Source of the DNA: Pythium myriotylum
Lineage: Eukaryota > Oomycota > Peronosporomycetes > Pythiales > Pythiaceae
DNA: 64,000 nucleotides
Assembly (NCBI GenBank): GCA_023091665.1
Contig: JALJCQ010000011.1
Coordinates: 1,674,001 to 1,738,000 of the forward strand
Reading direction: 5' to 3'
The notes under the pieces are model-generated. The model had not been told where the DNA came from, ran no database searches, and worked only from the letters and a program-made list of their open reading frames with translations. The translations under genes were made by a program, and so were the position numbers. Shown piece after piece: positions 40,818-52,396 of the stretch. Position 1 is the stretch's first letter; every line of letters begins with the position of its first letter.

Positions 40818-40842
40818 GGAACCACTTCGGTGGTCATCCGCA

Positions 40843-40873
<31 letters not shown>

Positions 40874-40923
40874 GGCCCCTGCGCAAGGATGACACGCATA
40901 AATCGAGAAGTATCGCACTTTTT
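40818..40923 (+). ncRNA. U6: U6 snRNA, unit 8
   Basis: Intact core and T-run end. Confidence 0.96.
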
Positions 40924-41167
40924 CCACCCATGTCTTTGGACTCTACATTACTCGACAGACATCCGACACCACCCCCACCAACACACGAAGTCTCGTCCCA
41001 CGCATCCACGGCGCTCACATGCATTCCTTCTCTGGATGACGCTGGGAAGTCTGGGTACCCGTATGATGGGGAAACGACGCAATGGTAGCGGTGAAGGTAG
41101 TGGTGGCCGCGAGGGGTGTCCAGGCTGTGTTCTGGAGGTGATAGAAGGATGGAAAAGGAGTAAAATT

Positions 41168-41239
41168 TGAGGGATGAGGGGATCGAACCCCCGACCGCTG
41201 GGACTGGAATCCAGCGCTCTACCACTGAGCTAACCCCCC
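41168..41239 (-). tRNA. trnW-CCA: tRNA-Trp(CCA), unit 8, with LINE 4 at its 5' end
   Basis: Intact; 41224-41239 is the left target-site duplication of LINE 4. Confidence 0.87.
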
Positions 41240-41334
41240 CCACTTCTCGTTTTGCCTCGTCGAGCACAAGTCGATCCAAGCAAACAGCCGAAGTAACCAG
41301 CCAACCAGCCTCCCAGCCTTCCCGTCGAACGAAG

Positions 41335-44052
41335 ATGAAGCCAGCGAACCAGATCGACTCGGCTCGCCCATCCCCCTCCGACCTCGACTTTGTGGGTGAG
41401 AACCCTCCCGCGCAGCTGCTCCGTCCCGTCTCTGCACAAGATTCGGGAAGTCTCACGCATTGTGAGCCACCATCTGGTCCGGATGGTGCCAGTGCGACTG
41501 CCGACGACCCTGCGACGCCCGCGCCCGTATCTCACGTGACTTCGAAGTCAGTGAATGCGCAAGCCCCAGTCAGCTCCGGCACGACGGCTACCTCCGCGGT
41601 CGACGACGCCGACGCTCCTTCAACCGCCGACGGACCCGCCTCTACCGCCCGCATCGTGGATGTCGGTGCCGGTATGACGGTGCTCGTGACAGGCTCCGCT
41701 CCGGTGGCGTCTGGTGTCGAGATCTCCGTTGCGCTTTCCAGTTCGACCGACTCGCTCGCGAACACTGGGACTACTGCTGTCTCCTGTGGCGACGATGACG
41801 ACGACGACTTGATGATGGCGGCGACCTCGCTCCAGCTCAGTCTCGCCTCAAGCCCCGACGAATCAACTGTTGAAGACTCGACTACGACTGATTCGACCCC
41901 GGATCCGATTCCGGATGCTCAGCAACCGCCTGCCAGTGCGGCAGGTGCGACGCCTTCGCTTGGTGCTCTTCTACGCCGTCCAACCGAGATTCGCCGTGAC
42001 AGAACTCCCGTCTCGGCGACCAGTCGTGTGGTGCTGCCTCGACCGTGTGCTGCGGATATCGAAGCGATTGACGCGCTGTACGAGAACGGTGGCGACTGGG
42101 CCTCGCTCTTCACGTCAGTTGAACAAGCGCGCCCGTACGAGCTCCCGCGCGCTCGTTACGTCATGACCATCGACACTGGTCGCGCGTTCGAGCGTACCGG
42201 CATCAACAAGATCATGGCGTCTTTTCTCAAGGACAACGGGAACCCCGTGGTCACCGAGCAGATCAAGCTTCAAGAACTCGGCCAGATCTCCAAGGGTCGT
42301 GGCGGAGAAATCCGCGTCAAGGTCAAGTCACGTGCTGCGTGCGAACGCCTCGCGCGTCAGGAAGTCAAGATCCTCGGTGGCAAGTACATGTTCCAAGACT
42401 TCGACGTCCTCGCCGATCGCTTCTACATCGACATCTCGAGCGTCGACAGCAACTTCGACAACGAAGGTCTTCTGCGCGCGTTCTTCGACATCGGCAGCGA
42501 GCCGATTTACGACACGTTCCGCGACGTCAACCTCGCGTCCGGAATGACGACAGCAACGTGGCGCGTCTACTTTCGAAGTGCGACGTGCCCACGAGCGCTG
42601 TGTGTGCAAGGCTTCACGTGCGACCAAGTCATCTTCGGCAACCGCATGTACCCAGCTTTGGCGCGCGACGCCGCGTTCCCGTCCCAGCGACGTGGTTTCG
42701 GTCAGGTGTCGCCACACGCTTTGGACTTGGACAAGATCAACCAGCCTACTCCGCCAGCACCAGTGCAACCGTCCGAGCCGGCTGCTCCGACTTCGTACGC
42801 AGACGCGGTGAAGAACGGTGTCTCGCAAGCGGAGTCCAAGTCGCAAGACTCTGCAAGCGTCATCTCGGTCGGTACGCACGCGGGATCGCTGTTGACGCCT
42901 CCGGGTAGTCCGCAGCCTGGAGCCAAGTCTCTGCCGCCGCCGCCACCGCCGCTCGGTCTGTCCGCGTCCAACGCAGATCGTCCGGAAAACGGAACCAAAT
43001 CGACCAAGTCCAAGGGCAAGCGCTCGCGTTACGCCGACGACTTTGCCGACATGTTACAGAAGGCGCGACCGAAGCCCGTGCAAGGCATCGCGACAAGCAA
43101 CTACTTCGAAGTGTTGAACTCCATCGAGTTCGAACTCGACTGCTGCAATGCGGCGCTCAACGAGTCGAGCCTGCCGCGGTTCCAGGTCGTGCCTCGCAAG
43201 GTCAAGGGTCCCGACACGATCAAGACCAGCAAGGAGTCGAGTCACTTCTTGACCAAGCACCACACTCTGGTCATGAAGACGAAGGAACCGACGTCAATCC
43301 AAGAGATCCTCGCCGAACTCGAGACGACCGAGCCCACCGCCGACCTCCAGCTCCAGTCGAACCATATCGCTGCAGCGGACGTTCGTGCGGAATCACTTCG
43401 GAAGACTCTCCGCAACACGGCCAACCCGGACACGATCGGCCATCTTGCCGGTGGGAAGTCTCCGCTCGCGTTCAACTCTGTGCTGCTCGGCGAGATGAGT
43501 GACCTCAGCGGCAACGTCAAGGAACTCGCACAGCTCCACATGATCAATCGTGTGTTGAGCGCGACTGATCCAAACTCGTGTACGACCTTCGCGCACAAGT
43601 GGGCTGCGCACTACGGTGAGAAGCTGCCGAAGGATCGCAATGACATCTTCAAGATGACGGGACGGTGGTATCGTGATGAGCGGATGTCGGCGCTCTTGCG
43701 AGCCACGTGCGCGCTCTCGTTGTTCGAGTTGATGCTCATGTGCACGGCGCCGCAGATCTTCCAGAGCGACATGTGGATCCAGCGCCTTACCGGAGCTCCA
43801 GTCGGGTGGATTCCAGCACTCAACGGTCGTTTGCTCCACCCCAACGTGTTGTTGGCACTGCTGCGCTCCGACTTGGGCGCACAGATCTTTGCCGTGTGGG
43901 AGAAGATCCAGTGGCAAGGCGAGCTTCTCGACGACCTCGAATATCTTCGCACGTGCGGCTTGTACTTCTCCGACGACGAAGCGGTTCTCCAGCTTACGGC
44001 TGTCAACGGCGTCGCAACACTAGGTGCCGGACCGCTCTGCCTCGACTGCTAA
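41335..44052 (+). CDS. LINE ORF1 protein (copy 4, complete, 905 aa)
   Basis: First ATG of the element; same layout as copy 2. Within the acidic stretch it carries Pro-to-Leu, Gly-to-Cys and Gly-to-Asp changes. Confidence 0.88.
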   Translation: MKPANQIDSARPSPSDLDFVGENPPAQLLRPVSAQDSGSLTHCEPPSGPDGASATADDPATPAPVSHVTSKSVNAQAPVSSGTTATSAVDDADAPSTADGPASTARIVDVGAGMTVLVTGSAPVASGVEISVALSSSTDSLANTGTTAVSCGDDDDDDLMMAATSLQLSLASSPDESTVEDSTTTDSTPDPIPDAQQPPASAAGATPSLGALLRRPTEIRRDRTPVSATSRVVLPRPCAADIEAIDALYENGGDWASLFTSVEQARPYELPRARYVMTIDTGRAFERTGINKIMASFLKDNGNPVVTEQIKLQELGQISKGRGGEIRVKVKSRAACERLARQEVKILGGKYMFQDFDVLADRFYIDISSVDSNFDNEGLLRAFFDIGSEPIYDTFRDVNLASGMTTATWRVYFRSATCPRALCVQGFTCDQVIFGNRMYPALARDAAFPSQRRGFGQVSPHALDLDKINQPTPPAPVQPSEPAAPTSYADAVKNGVSQAESKSQDSASVISVGTHAGSLLTPPGSPQPGAKSLPPPPPPLGLSASNADRPENGTKSTKSKGKRSRYADDFADMLQKARPKPVQGIATSNYFEVLNSIEFELDCCNAALNESSLPRFQVVPRKVKGPDTIKTSKESSHFLTKHHTLVMKTKEPTSIQEILAELETTEPTADLQLQSNHIAAADVRAESLRKTLRNTANPDTIGHLAGGKSPLAFNSVLLGEMSDLSGNVKELAQLHMINRVLSATDPNSCTTFAHKWAAHYGEKLPKDRNDIFKMTGRWYRDERMSALLRATCALSLFELMLMCTAPQIFQSDMWIQRLTGAPVGWIPALNGRLLHPNVLLALLRSDLGAQIFAVWEKIQWQGELLDDLEYLRTCGLYFSDDEAVLQLTAVNGVATLGAGPLCLDC

Positions 44053-47000
44053 AGCGGTCGAGGCGGACGCGGCCGAGGTCTCGTGGGAGAACATCAGTCT
44101 TTTGACGGTGAACACCAACGGGATCAAGAAGAACGGCCACCTGTTGATCGAGAACCAGCTCATCAAGAACAGTCTCTCGTGCGTCCAAGAGACCAAGCTG
44201 CGCGACTCGCATCATCGTGCAACGCTCCAATTCCACCATGACTCAAGATTTCAACACCGCCTCTTCGTCAGCGACACCAACGCGCACAGTCCAGTTGCCG
44301 TTGCTGCACGATCGGGTGGCGTCATGACAGTGCTCCGCTCCGACTTTCCCGGGTTTCAGTCTGCTTGTGAGCAGTCTTCGTTGACTATTCAAGGCCGCTA
44401 CTTGGTCGTCCGGGTCGTCGCGAACGGTGCTCCGATCTACATCCACAACGTGTACGCGCCAGTCGATAACTTCGAGAAGAAGGGGTTCTTCGAAGCGCTA
44501 CCGTACGAAGTGTTCGAAGACAATGCGACTCACCTGGTGCTCGGTGACCTCAACACGCCACTTGACCCCCTCGTCGATGCGTCGGATCCAAGGGCGACAG
44601 GAACGACCGGCGGTAACGCGTGTGTGGCGTGGTTGGCCCAACTCGGTGTCGTGGATGCCTGGCGAATCCACCATCCCGACGAACGCGTCTACACTGGTCC
44701 ACAGCCTCGACACAACCGTCTCGACTACATCCTCATGTCGGAGGACTTCTGCACCGCGCTATACGGTGACTCCTCGTACTTTGAGCCCAAGGGTGCCGGC
44801 GACCATCTCGCACATCAAGTTGTGTTGCGCGCGATGAGCCAGCCTCAAGGCCACGGGTACTGGCGTTTCCAGTCGGCGATGCTCGACTTCCCCGATATCG
44901 TTGAAGCTATCCAAGGCGAAGCGACAACTGTGCTTGCTGCGTTACGGCGCTCCTCCAACCCGGGCAAGGTGTGGCACAAGTGGAAGAAGGGCATGCGTCG
45001 TCAGCTTCAAGCTCTGCAGCGCAAGCTGAAGCGTCAAGGCGAGACCGCCACCACCGAAGCTCGTCAGGCACTTGCCCACGCGGCTGCGGCATACCGGTCG
45101 GAGCGAAGCGATCGCGCGCAGACGGTGTTCCAGACCGCACTGACGGCATACCAAGACAGCATCAACTCGGCGCGTCTTTACAACCAAGACTCGGCTTTCG
45201 ACTTCCAGGCTCAACACGCGGAGAAGTCATCCAAGTACTTCTTTCGACCGCTTGACGGATCCTTGCGGAGAGTCAGCATCGAAGAAGTGCGGCTTCAAGA
45301 TGGCTCAGCATCAAGCAACCCCGCGGATATCGCGGCTGCCTTCAATCAGCACTGGGGCGGTATCATGGGCGATGTTGAGCGCGGTGGTGTTGTCGTCCAA
45401 GAGCCTGAGCAGAGCCAGATTGACCGGATGCTCGACACGATCGACCGCCGACTGTCTGAAGACGAGCAAAATATCCTCAACGCTCCGATCACAGCGGCGG
45501 ACCTCGCCAGCGCAGTCAAGAAGATGCGCGCATCGTCGGCGCCCGAGATGGATGGGCTTCCAGCTCCGTTCTACCAAGTTGCTCCAGACGTGTTCGGTGA
45601 ATGCCTCGAGATCGTGTTCAACTACCAGCTTCAGCGAGGAGAGCTCCTTTGGTGCCAACGCCAGTCTGCGATCAGCCTACTCCACAAGAAGGGATCCCGA
45701 GCTGACCCAGGCAACTATCGCCCGATTGCTCTGATGGGTGTCGACGTGAAGGCGCTGTCGAAGGTTCTCGCATTTCGGCTGCAGTTGTTCCTGACCAAGC
45801 TTGTGCACCAAGACCAGAAGGCTTTCGTGCGTGGTCGCTCTCTGCATCACCACGTTCGTTTCGTGAGTGACCTGCAAGACCTCGTCACCGCGCGCGACGA
45901 AGAAGCCTACGCCATGTTCCTCGACTTTGAGAAGGCGTACGACCGCGTCAACTGGAACTACACGATTCAGGTGCTCGATCGGATGGGGTGTGGCGGGGCG
46001 TTCTCGTGGTGGGTGAAGCTCCTGTACACCCGTCCACACGCGCATCTCATGATCAACGGCTTCGTGCAAGACCCTCTCTGCCCAACACGAGGTGTCAAGC
46101 AAGGTGATCCGTTGTCGGCGCTGCTGTTCTTGCTCGTGATCGAGCCGCTCGGCAATCTGCTCCGCCAGCATGAAGAGCATGGGATCTGCTTGACGGCGGA
46201 TGCCACGGTCACGAGTGTTTTCTTCGCCGACGACTCGAGGTTTCTGTCAGGATCTATCGCTGGTGTCGAGGCGCAACTTGGGTTGGTTGAAGAATACTGT
46301 CAAGGCTCCGGCGCCAAGCTCAACGTGAACAAGTGTGTGCTGATGTCGCTGCATCGAACGCGGCGATGTCCGGACATACAGGGTGTGCATGTTCTCGACG
46401 AAGACGCTACGGTCAAGTTCCTCGGTCTCCTGTTTGGCCAGCGACGCACGACGGAATTGATTGTTGAAGACCTCGATCGACGCTTCTTTGACGGGTTCAA
46501 GCAGTGGTTTCGGCGCGCACGGACGCTCCAAGGCAGGCTCCTCGTTGCCCAGACCATGGTGCTCTCACACCTGTGGCACTACACTGCGCACGTCGATGTG
46601 CCGCCAGGACGAGTGAAGAAGTGGCAAGCCGCGCTGCACCGGTTCGTCTTGAGTCGGCGCTATGAACGCGACGCTCGGCATGTCCAGTTGATCGTGAATG
46701 AATTTGTCAACCTGCCGCGCGAGTCTGGGGGTCTACAGGTACCGAGTCTCGACGGTGTGCTCAAGCGACAGTCACTGCAGCTCCTGCTTCAGTTCACGGC
46801 AGCTTCGGCATCGACGACCGGCAACTGGACGGTAGCAGGAGTCGAGCTGCTGCGGATCAGTCTTCCGCGGTGGGGCCCGCAGAGGCCACTCGACTTTCTC
46901 TACGTCAGTCCGTGGCGGCATCGAGGCTCGATCGAGTGGGACCAGCTCTCTTCGTGGTGGCGTGCGGCCTGGAAGACTTGGTACGCTATCAAGTGGCCGG

Positions 47001-48190
47001 TGTCGTGGCTCGACCTCCCTCCAGAAGACCGTCTTGCGTTTGCACTCGACCAACCGATCTGGTTCCATGGCGACAAGAACTTCCAGTTCCTCCCAACCAG
47101 CCGTTCCGACACAACGCCGTCCCAGCATCGTTCTCTCAGCATGATTGCAGAGCCGCAACGAAGCTTCCGTCGGCAAGTTGCCCGTGTCTTTCAGTTGCGA
47201 TCTCTTCGTGACTTCGCTGGTGAAGGCGACAAGTGGCCGAGCGCGATCGAGTTTGCTGAGCGACATGTCGACTACACCCAAGTCTCCATCACCCCGTATC
47301 GACAGTACACGTGGCTGCTCAAGCTTCACGAGGAAGCCACGCAAGTTTTCGGGCGTCTCTGCACAATGTGCTCTGTCCCAGTCGATGGAGTGCTACCGAC
47401 GGCGCCTGAGCACCAACATCCGCGAGTCGGTGTGGAGATCAACGACCGTGTGTGCTGGGTGCCGCGCATTCCACGATCCCAACTGCTCCGCCTGGTGTGG
47501 CAAGCTCCAGAGCCGACGAGAACGCATCCGCTGTTCTTCCACGACCCTCGAGCGCCTACAGACGTGGTCCTCCGATTCAACAAGCTACGCAAGCGGCTTC
47601 GTGTGTTGCTTCTCCCGATATACGAAGACCTCCAGTTCCGCTTGGCGTACGGCTTGTTACCGACTCGCTCACGCTTCTCGTTCATGACGGTGGCAAATCC
47701 CGGCATCGTGTACTGTGTTCGACCAGGCTGCAACTCAGTGGAGACGGCGCGTCATTTGTTCTTCGAGTGTGTGCTGCCGACTGTGATATGGCGCGACATC
47801 TTCCGTGATATGTCGGTGTTCTTCACATCTCGACCCTCCTGGACCGACATTGTCTTCGGTAAAGCCATCCGCGTTGCTCCCGTGTGGAAGGACCACACAG
47901 AAGAAATCCAAGACCTGTGGCAAGTCATCCGTGCTGTGGTGCTTCACCTGTTGTGGACTGAACGCAATGGGCGACTGTTCAACGGGCGGTCCCCGATGCC
48001 AACAATTGCAGCACTGCGTGTGGTGTATACGACTGTGGGTGCTCATGTGCGTGCGTGTCTTCGACGTGTGTACGACGATGCGCAGCGTGCTTCGCTTCAG
48101 GTTGTGTTGTCAAGTCTCCAGTCTACGCCTTCTTTCGGTGCCTTCCTGCAAAACAACATGGGGTTGTTTGCAGTTCGCTTTTTGGCATAA
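44024..48190 (+). CDS. LINE ORF2: endonuclease - reverse transcriptase (copy 4, type B)
   Basis: Open over the full length, FADD intact, APEMDG variant as in copy 2. The deduced protein shows no difference from copy 2 by eye. Preceded by TAG at 44021-44023 and overlapped by ORF1 for 29 nt. Confidence 0.92.
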   Translation: MPDRSASTAKAVEADAAEVSWENISLLTVNTNGIKKNGHLLIENQLIKNSLSCVQETKLRDSHHRATLQFHHDSRFQHRLFVSDTNAHSPVAVAARSGGVMTVLRSDFPGFQSACEQSSLTIQGRYLVVRVVANGAPIYIHNVYAPVDNFEKKGFFEALPYEVFEDNATHLVLGDLNTPLDPLVDASDPRATGTTGGNACVAWLAQLGVVDAWRIHHPDERVYTGPQPRHNRLDYILMSEDFCTALYGDSSYFEPKGAGDHLAHQVVLRAMSQPQGHGYWRFQSAMLDFPDIVEAIQGEATTVLAALRRSSNPGKVWHKWKKGMRRQLQALQRKLKRQGETATTEARQALAHAAAAYRSERSDRAQTVFQTALTAYQDSINSARLYNQDSAFDFQAQHAEKSSKYFFRPLDGSLRRVSIEEVRLQDGSASSNPADIAAAFNQHWGGIMGDVERGGVVVQEPEQSQIDRMLDTIDRRLSEDEQNILNAPITAADLASAVKKMRASSAPEMDGLPAPFYQVAPDVFGECLEIVFNYQLQRGELLWCQRQSAISLLHKKGSRADPGNYRPIALMGVDVKALSKVLAFRLQLFLTKLVHQDQKAFVRGRSLHHHVRFVSDLQDLVTARDEEAYAMFLDFEKAYDRVNWNYTIQVLDRMGCGGAFSWWVKLLYTRPHAHLMINGFVQDPLCPTRGVKQGDPLSALLFLLVIEPLGNLLRQHEEHGICLTADATVTSVFFADDSRFLSGSIAGVEAQLGLVEEYCQGSGAKLNVNKCVLMSLHRTRRCPDIQGVHVLDEDATVKFLGLLFGQRRTTELIVEDLDRRFFDGFKQWFRRARTLQGRLLVAQTMVLSHLWHYTAHVDVPPGRVKKWQAALHRFVLSRRYERDARHVQLIVNEFVNLPRESGGLQVPSLDGVLKRQSLQLLLQFTAASASTTGNWTVAGVELLRISLPRWGPQRPLDFLYVSPWRHRGSIEWDQLSSWWRAAWKTWYAIKWPVSWLDLPPEDRLAFALDQPIWFHGDKNFQFLPTSRSDTTPSQHRSLSMIAEPQRSFRRQVARVFQLRSLRDFAGEGDKWPSAIEFAERHVDYTQVSITPYRQYTWLLKLHEEATQVFGRLCTMCSVPVDGVLPTAPEHQHPRVGVEINDRVCWVPRIPRSQLLRLVWQAPEPTRTHPLFFHDPRAPTDVVLRFNKLRKRLRVLLLPIYEDLQFRLAYGLLPTRSRFSFMTVANPGIVYCVRPGCNSVETARHLFFECVLPTVIWRDIFRDMSVFFTSRPSWTDIVFGKAIRVAPVWKDHTEEIQDLWQVIRAVVLHLLWTERNGRLFNGRSPMPTIAALRVVYTTVGAHVRACLRRVYDDAQRASLQVVLSSLQSTPSFGAFLQNNMGLFAVRFLA

Positions 48191-48321
48191 AAGCGATTTC
48201 CTGCCGTTTCTTCTTCTTCAGTGCGGGTGCTTGCTTTCAATACTGGCTCGAAACCAACCTCGTTTTGGAATCAGAGCGTACCTTCGCGGCCGAAGTCAAG
48301 CGAAACCACTAGCACAAGAAA

Positions 48322-48399
48322 CCTCCCCGAGGTGGGGATCGAACCCGCGCGACCGACAACATCGGGGTCCACGCTCACAACCATTTGAGCTAACCGCAG
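48322..48399 (-). other. Antisense tRNA-like module in LINE 3' UTR (copy 4)
   Basis: Type B module as in copy 2, with A-box-like TTAGCTCAAATGG and B-box-like GGTTCGATCCC on the minus strand. Confidence 0.6.
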
Positions 48400-48581
48400 T
48401 TATCCAACCGATGTGCTAAAACAAGTACCTAGACCAGTCAAGACCAACGGAAGTCAACCAACAACTCAACAATTGAAGCTCCCAGCCTCGTCACATACTA
48501 GTCAAGTGTATAATATTCATCGACGAGGTAGATTAGAGTAGTCATAGTCGCATTAATTTTAGTTAATACAGACGCCTTGAA

Positions 48582-48597
48582 ACTGAGCTAACCCCCC
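48582..48597. repeat. Target-site duplication right of LINE copy 4
   Basis: ACTGAGCTAACCCCCC, identical to 41224-41239. Confidence 0.93.
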
Positions 48598-48931
48598 ACA
48601 TTCGCTTTGCTCGACCAACTCAACATACCATCGCATACACAGCGCTTGCGTCCCAAATACGCTTGGTCCTACCACAACCCACACACGGGACCACGCACAG
48701 CGCAGTACACGACCTCGTGCGCCATAAAACGCAACAAAACGGACGTCTGATCTCGTAGATCGAAGCACACAGTGGTGTATGTGGAGTGACGAGGGTAAGG
48801 CCTGTGTGTGGTCGTGGTTGACGGTGAGTGTGTGAGTTTGTGTTGTTTCTGTGTTTGTAGGTGTAATGTGTAGTTTGGCGTTTTGTGTTTGTGTTGATGC
48901 CTGCGCAGGACGTGCAGCCCCTATAGCTCAG

Positions 48932-49663
48932 TTTCAAGGCGTCTGTATTGCTGCACTAGCATTTACGACTGACTTCTAACTGCTCGCTAATCCCGTGCGG
49001 GTTCTATGTTGCTAAGGTTCGGTTGAGTCTCGTGGTTGGCTGGTCGGTTTGTGCTGAGAGGATGAATCCTTGCGTCATGGTTCGTTGGGTTGTTGAGGTG
49101 GTTGTTCTGTTGTCGTTGAAGCTGGGTACTGGGTTAACTTGACCTTCATTTGCTGGTTTGCTGGTATGTTGATGCTGGGTGAGTTGAGTGTTGGTTGGGT
49201 TGAAGCTGGGTTGGCTGAATGCCGGTTGGGTTGATGCTGGGTTGCTTGAATGCTGGTTGGGTTGAGGTTGGTGTCGGTGAGTGCTGGTTACCCAACGGTC
49301 TCGTGAGTGAAGGTTGGTGGCTGGGTGCCGTGAGTGTTGGTCACGGCGTGGGTTGATCAGCGGTGGGTTGATATTAGAGTCGACCAGGTGGCCGAGCTCT
49401 GGCGCGCGCTCTCCATGTGGTGAATGTCGGCTCTCCCGATGAAGCCGAAGGAAGCACGCATGGGATGCCGACTGGTCGGCGCGGTGGCGGCAGCGTCCCG
49501 ATGCCAAGCTTCTTGCGCTTGGTCTTGGCTCTCGCAGCACCCTTGGTCATGGCGACTGGGTGTGGAGAGGGTCGGGGGTGATGGGCTGGCAGCTGGGCTG
49601 GGTGCTTGGACTGGACACTTCTGGACTTGGTCACTTGAGGGGTAGCGAGCAAATTGCGAAGTG
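48932..49663 (-). mobile_element. Long non-autonomous retroelement, unit 9
   Basis: 732 bp counterpart of 19266-19997; duplications at 48916-48931 and 49664-49679. Confidence 0.84.
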
Positions 49664-49664
49664 A

Positions 49665-49736
49665 GCCCCTATAGCTCAGTGGTAGAGCACTCGCTTCGTA
49701 AGCGAAAGGTCGGTGGTTCGATCCCGCTTGGGGGCA
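49665..49736 (+). tRNA. trnT-CGU: tRNA-Thr(CGT), unit 9
   Basis: Intact, downstream of the 732 bp element. Confidence 0.95.
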
Positions 49737-50050
49737 ATCTTTTTGCACACCCACACAAGACACGACCTCTCACACAACACCACCCCTCTTCCCTCCACGT
49801 CCCGCGCTGCACCTGCTACCAGACATCAGGTTGACCAGCAACCACTGTCTCGGTTCTCGTCATCGCCACACTCAATGCCATGGACTTACCACCACCGCCA
49901 CCGAATACAAACCCGTATTCGAGTGTCCGCAACTTCCCCTTGACCACTCGGTATCCACAGAAGACGAATCCAACGATTTTCTAGACAGAGACAGGCATGG
50001 ATATATGGATATGCAACTGGATCGATAGAACGACATACAGACAGCCGCGA

Positions 50051-50053
<3 letters not shown>

Positions 50054-50119
<66 letters not shown>
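50054..50119. repeat. (AG)33 microsatellite, unit 9
   Basis: Nine repeats longer than the counterpart in unit 3. No gene in the rest of spacer 49737-50730. Confidence 0.97.
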
Positions 50120-50125
<6 letters not shown>

Positions 50126-50730
50126 AGCGCAGCGCGATACATAGGACACATTTCCCTGCGCTATCAATATACCTGGGCCTCGCTAGTGTGGCCATCCAGC
50201 ATCCAGCCCACCGAATATCACACTACTGTCACACGCACACACACGAGGTGAGAGGTGACGTCGTGATGCAATATCCTATGTATGTGTCCCAAGACACCTT
50301 TGACCTTACCTCCCCCTCTGACCATGCGCCATCGCCCATCAATCAACCAGCAGCAGCATCCAGCAGGATCCAGGAATCCCACCGACGGCTGGGGTGAAAC
50401 ACGCTGCGTGTTGACGCATGAATGCAAAGAGTCTAGGCGTTGCACAGCAGCACGTAGTGCGCCATCGGCTGGCCACGGTCGATCCGAGCCGTTCCGGCTG
50501 GGTCTGCAGTCTAACTCGTTTGTTGCTTTTGCAAACAGATGCGTCGAAGACAACAGCCTATTTGGAGCAGTGGTCCGAGTTGATAGAGATGCAAGCATGA
50601 AGAGTCGGATGGTTGATGTGCATTCTAACGCGCGTGGTGAACGGCGGCGAGCGTGGTTTGTTTTGGTGTGTTGTAGGTGTAGGGTTTCGTTGGTGGGCGG
50701 GAATGCAGTGTGTGGGGTGCGTAGATCGGA

Positions 50731-50811
50731 GACAGCTTGGCCGAGTGGTTAAGGCGCTAGCCTGCTAAGTTAGTGGGGCAACCCGCGTGAGTTCGAATCT
50801 CACAGCTGTCG
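50731..50811 (+). tRNA. trnS-GCU: tRNA-Ser(GCT), unit 9
   Basis: Intact, GCT anticodon. Confidence 0.97.
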
Positions 50812-50964
50812 TCTTTTTCCCAGCCTCCCACTCCGACCTCGGCTCTGTCTCCTCAATTCCTCTTGCACTGGTCGTGATTCGCACAGAACCTTTTTGTGCC
50901 CAAGTGGTTCTCGATGCGTATACCAACGCAAGCACCTAAGGCAGGCGTGCTCCTGTGAAGCCTA

Positions 50965-50989
50965 GGAACCACTTCGGTGGTCATCCGCA

Positions 50990-51020
<31 letters not shown>

Positions 51021-51070
51021 GGCCCCTGCGCAAGGATGACACGCATAAATCGAGAAGTATCGCACTTTTT
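50965..51070 (+). ncRNA. U6: U6 snRNA, unit 9
   Basis: Intact. The following spacer has GGTGAAGG, unlike its counterpart unit 3, so SNP and block structure disagree here. Confidence 0.96.
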
Positions 51071-51314
51071 CCACCCATGTCTTTGGACTCTACATTACTC
51101 GACAGACATCCGACACCACCCCCACCAACACACGAAGTCTCGTCCCACGCATCCACGGCGCTCACATGCATTCCTTCTCTGGATGACGCTGGGAAGTCTG
51201 GGTACCCGTATGATGGGGAAACGACGCAATGGTAGCGGTGAAGGTAGTGGTGGCCGCGAGGGGTGTCCAGGCTGTGTTCTGGAGGTGATAGAAGGATGGA
51301 AAAGGAGTAAAATT

Positions 51315-51386
51315 TGAGGGATGAGGGGATCGAACCCCCGACCGCTGGGACTGGAATCCAGCGCTCTACCACTGAGCTAACCCCCC
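51315..51386 (-). tRNA. trnW-CCA: tRNA-Trp(CCA), unit 9
   Basis: Intact empty-site copy. Confidence 0.87.
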
Positions 51387-51720
51387 ACATTCGCTTTGCT
51401 CGACCAACTCAACATACCATCGCATACACAGCGCTTGCGTCCCAAATACGCTTGGTCCTACCACAACCCACACACGGGACCACGCACAGCGCAGTACACG
51501 ACCTCGTGCGCCATAAAACGCAACAAAACGGACGTCTGATCTCGTAGATCGAAGCACACAGTGGTGTATGTGGAGTGACGAGGGTAAGGCCTGTGTGTGG
51601 TCGTGGTTGACGGTGAGTGTGTGAGTTTGTGTTGTTTCTGTGTTTGTAGGTGTAATGTGTAGTTTGGCGTTTTGTGTTTGTGTTGATGCCTGCGCAGGAC
51701 GTGCAGCCCCTATAGCTCAG

Positions 51721-51954
51721 TTTCAAGGCGTCTGTATTGCTGCACTAGCATTTACGACTGACTTCTAACTGCTCGCTAATCCCGTGCGGGTTTTATGTTG
51801 CTAAGGTTCGGTTGAGTCTCGTGGTTGGCTGGTCGGTTTGTGCTGAGAGGATGAATCCTTGCGTCATGGTTCGTTGGGTTGTTGAGGTGGTTGTTCTGTT
51901 GTCGTTGAAGCTGGGTACTGGGTTAACTTGACCTTCATTTGCTGGTTTGCTGGT
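51721..51954 (-). mobile_element. Short non-autonomous retroelement, unit 10
   Basis: 234 bp, duplications at 51705-51720 and 51955-51970; GGTTTTATG variant. Confidence 0.87.
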
Positions 51955-51955
51955 A

Positions 51956-52027
51956 GCCCCTATAGCTCAGTGGTAGAGCACTCGCTTCGTAAGCGAAAGG
52001 TCGGTGGTTCGATCCCGCTTGGGGGCA
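51956..52027 (+). tRNA. trnT-CGU: tRNA-Thr(CGT), unit 10
   Basis: Intact; last complete tRNA-Thr of the array. Confidence 0.95.
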
Positions 52028-52341
52028 ATCTTTTTGCACACCCACACAAGACACGACCTCTCACACAACACCACCCCTCTTCCCTCCACGTCCCGCGCTG
52101 CACCTGCTACCAGACATCAGGTTGACCAGCAACCACTGTCTCGGTTCTCGTCATCGCCACACTCAATGCCATGGACTTACCACCACCGCCACCGAATACA
52201 AACCCGTATTCGAGTGTCCGCAACTTCCCCTTGACCACTCGGTATCCACAGAAGACGAATCCAACGATTTTCTAGACAGAGACAGGCATGGATATATGGA
52301 TATGCAACTGGATCGATAGAACGACATACAGACAGCCGCGA

Positions 52342-52344
<3 letters not shown>

Positions 52345-52390
<46 letters not shown>
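52345..52390. repeat. (AG)23 microsatellite, unit 10
   Basis: Equal to unit 4. No gene in the rest of spacer 52028-53001. Confidence 0.97.

Positions 52391-52396
<6 letters not shown>

Larger units (their letters stand above)
41240..48582 (+). mobile_element. tRNA-targeted LINE, copy 4 (type B, full length)
   Basis: 7.34 kb, nearly identical to copy 2 including the eight-C 5' junction. The few differences are in ORF1 (SLANTGTTAVSCGDDDDDD against SPANTGTTAVSGGDGDDDD) and single bases near the ORF2 end. Copy number here rose by block duplication of the array, not by a fresh insertion, because the flanking units match those of LINE 2. Confidence 0.95.
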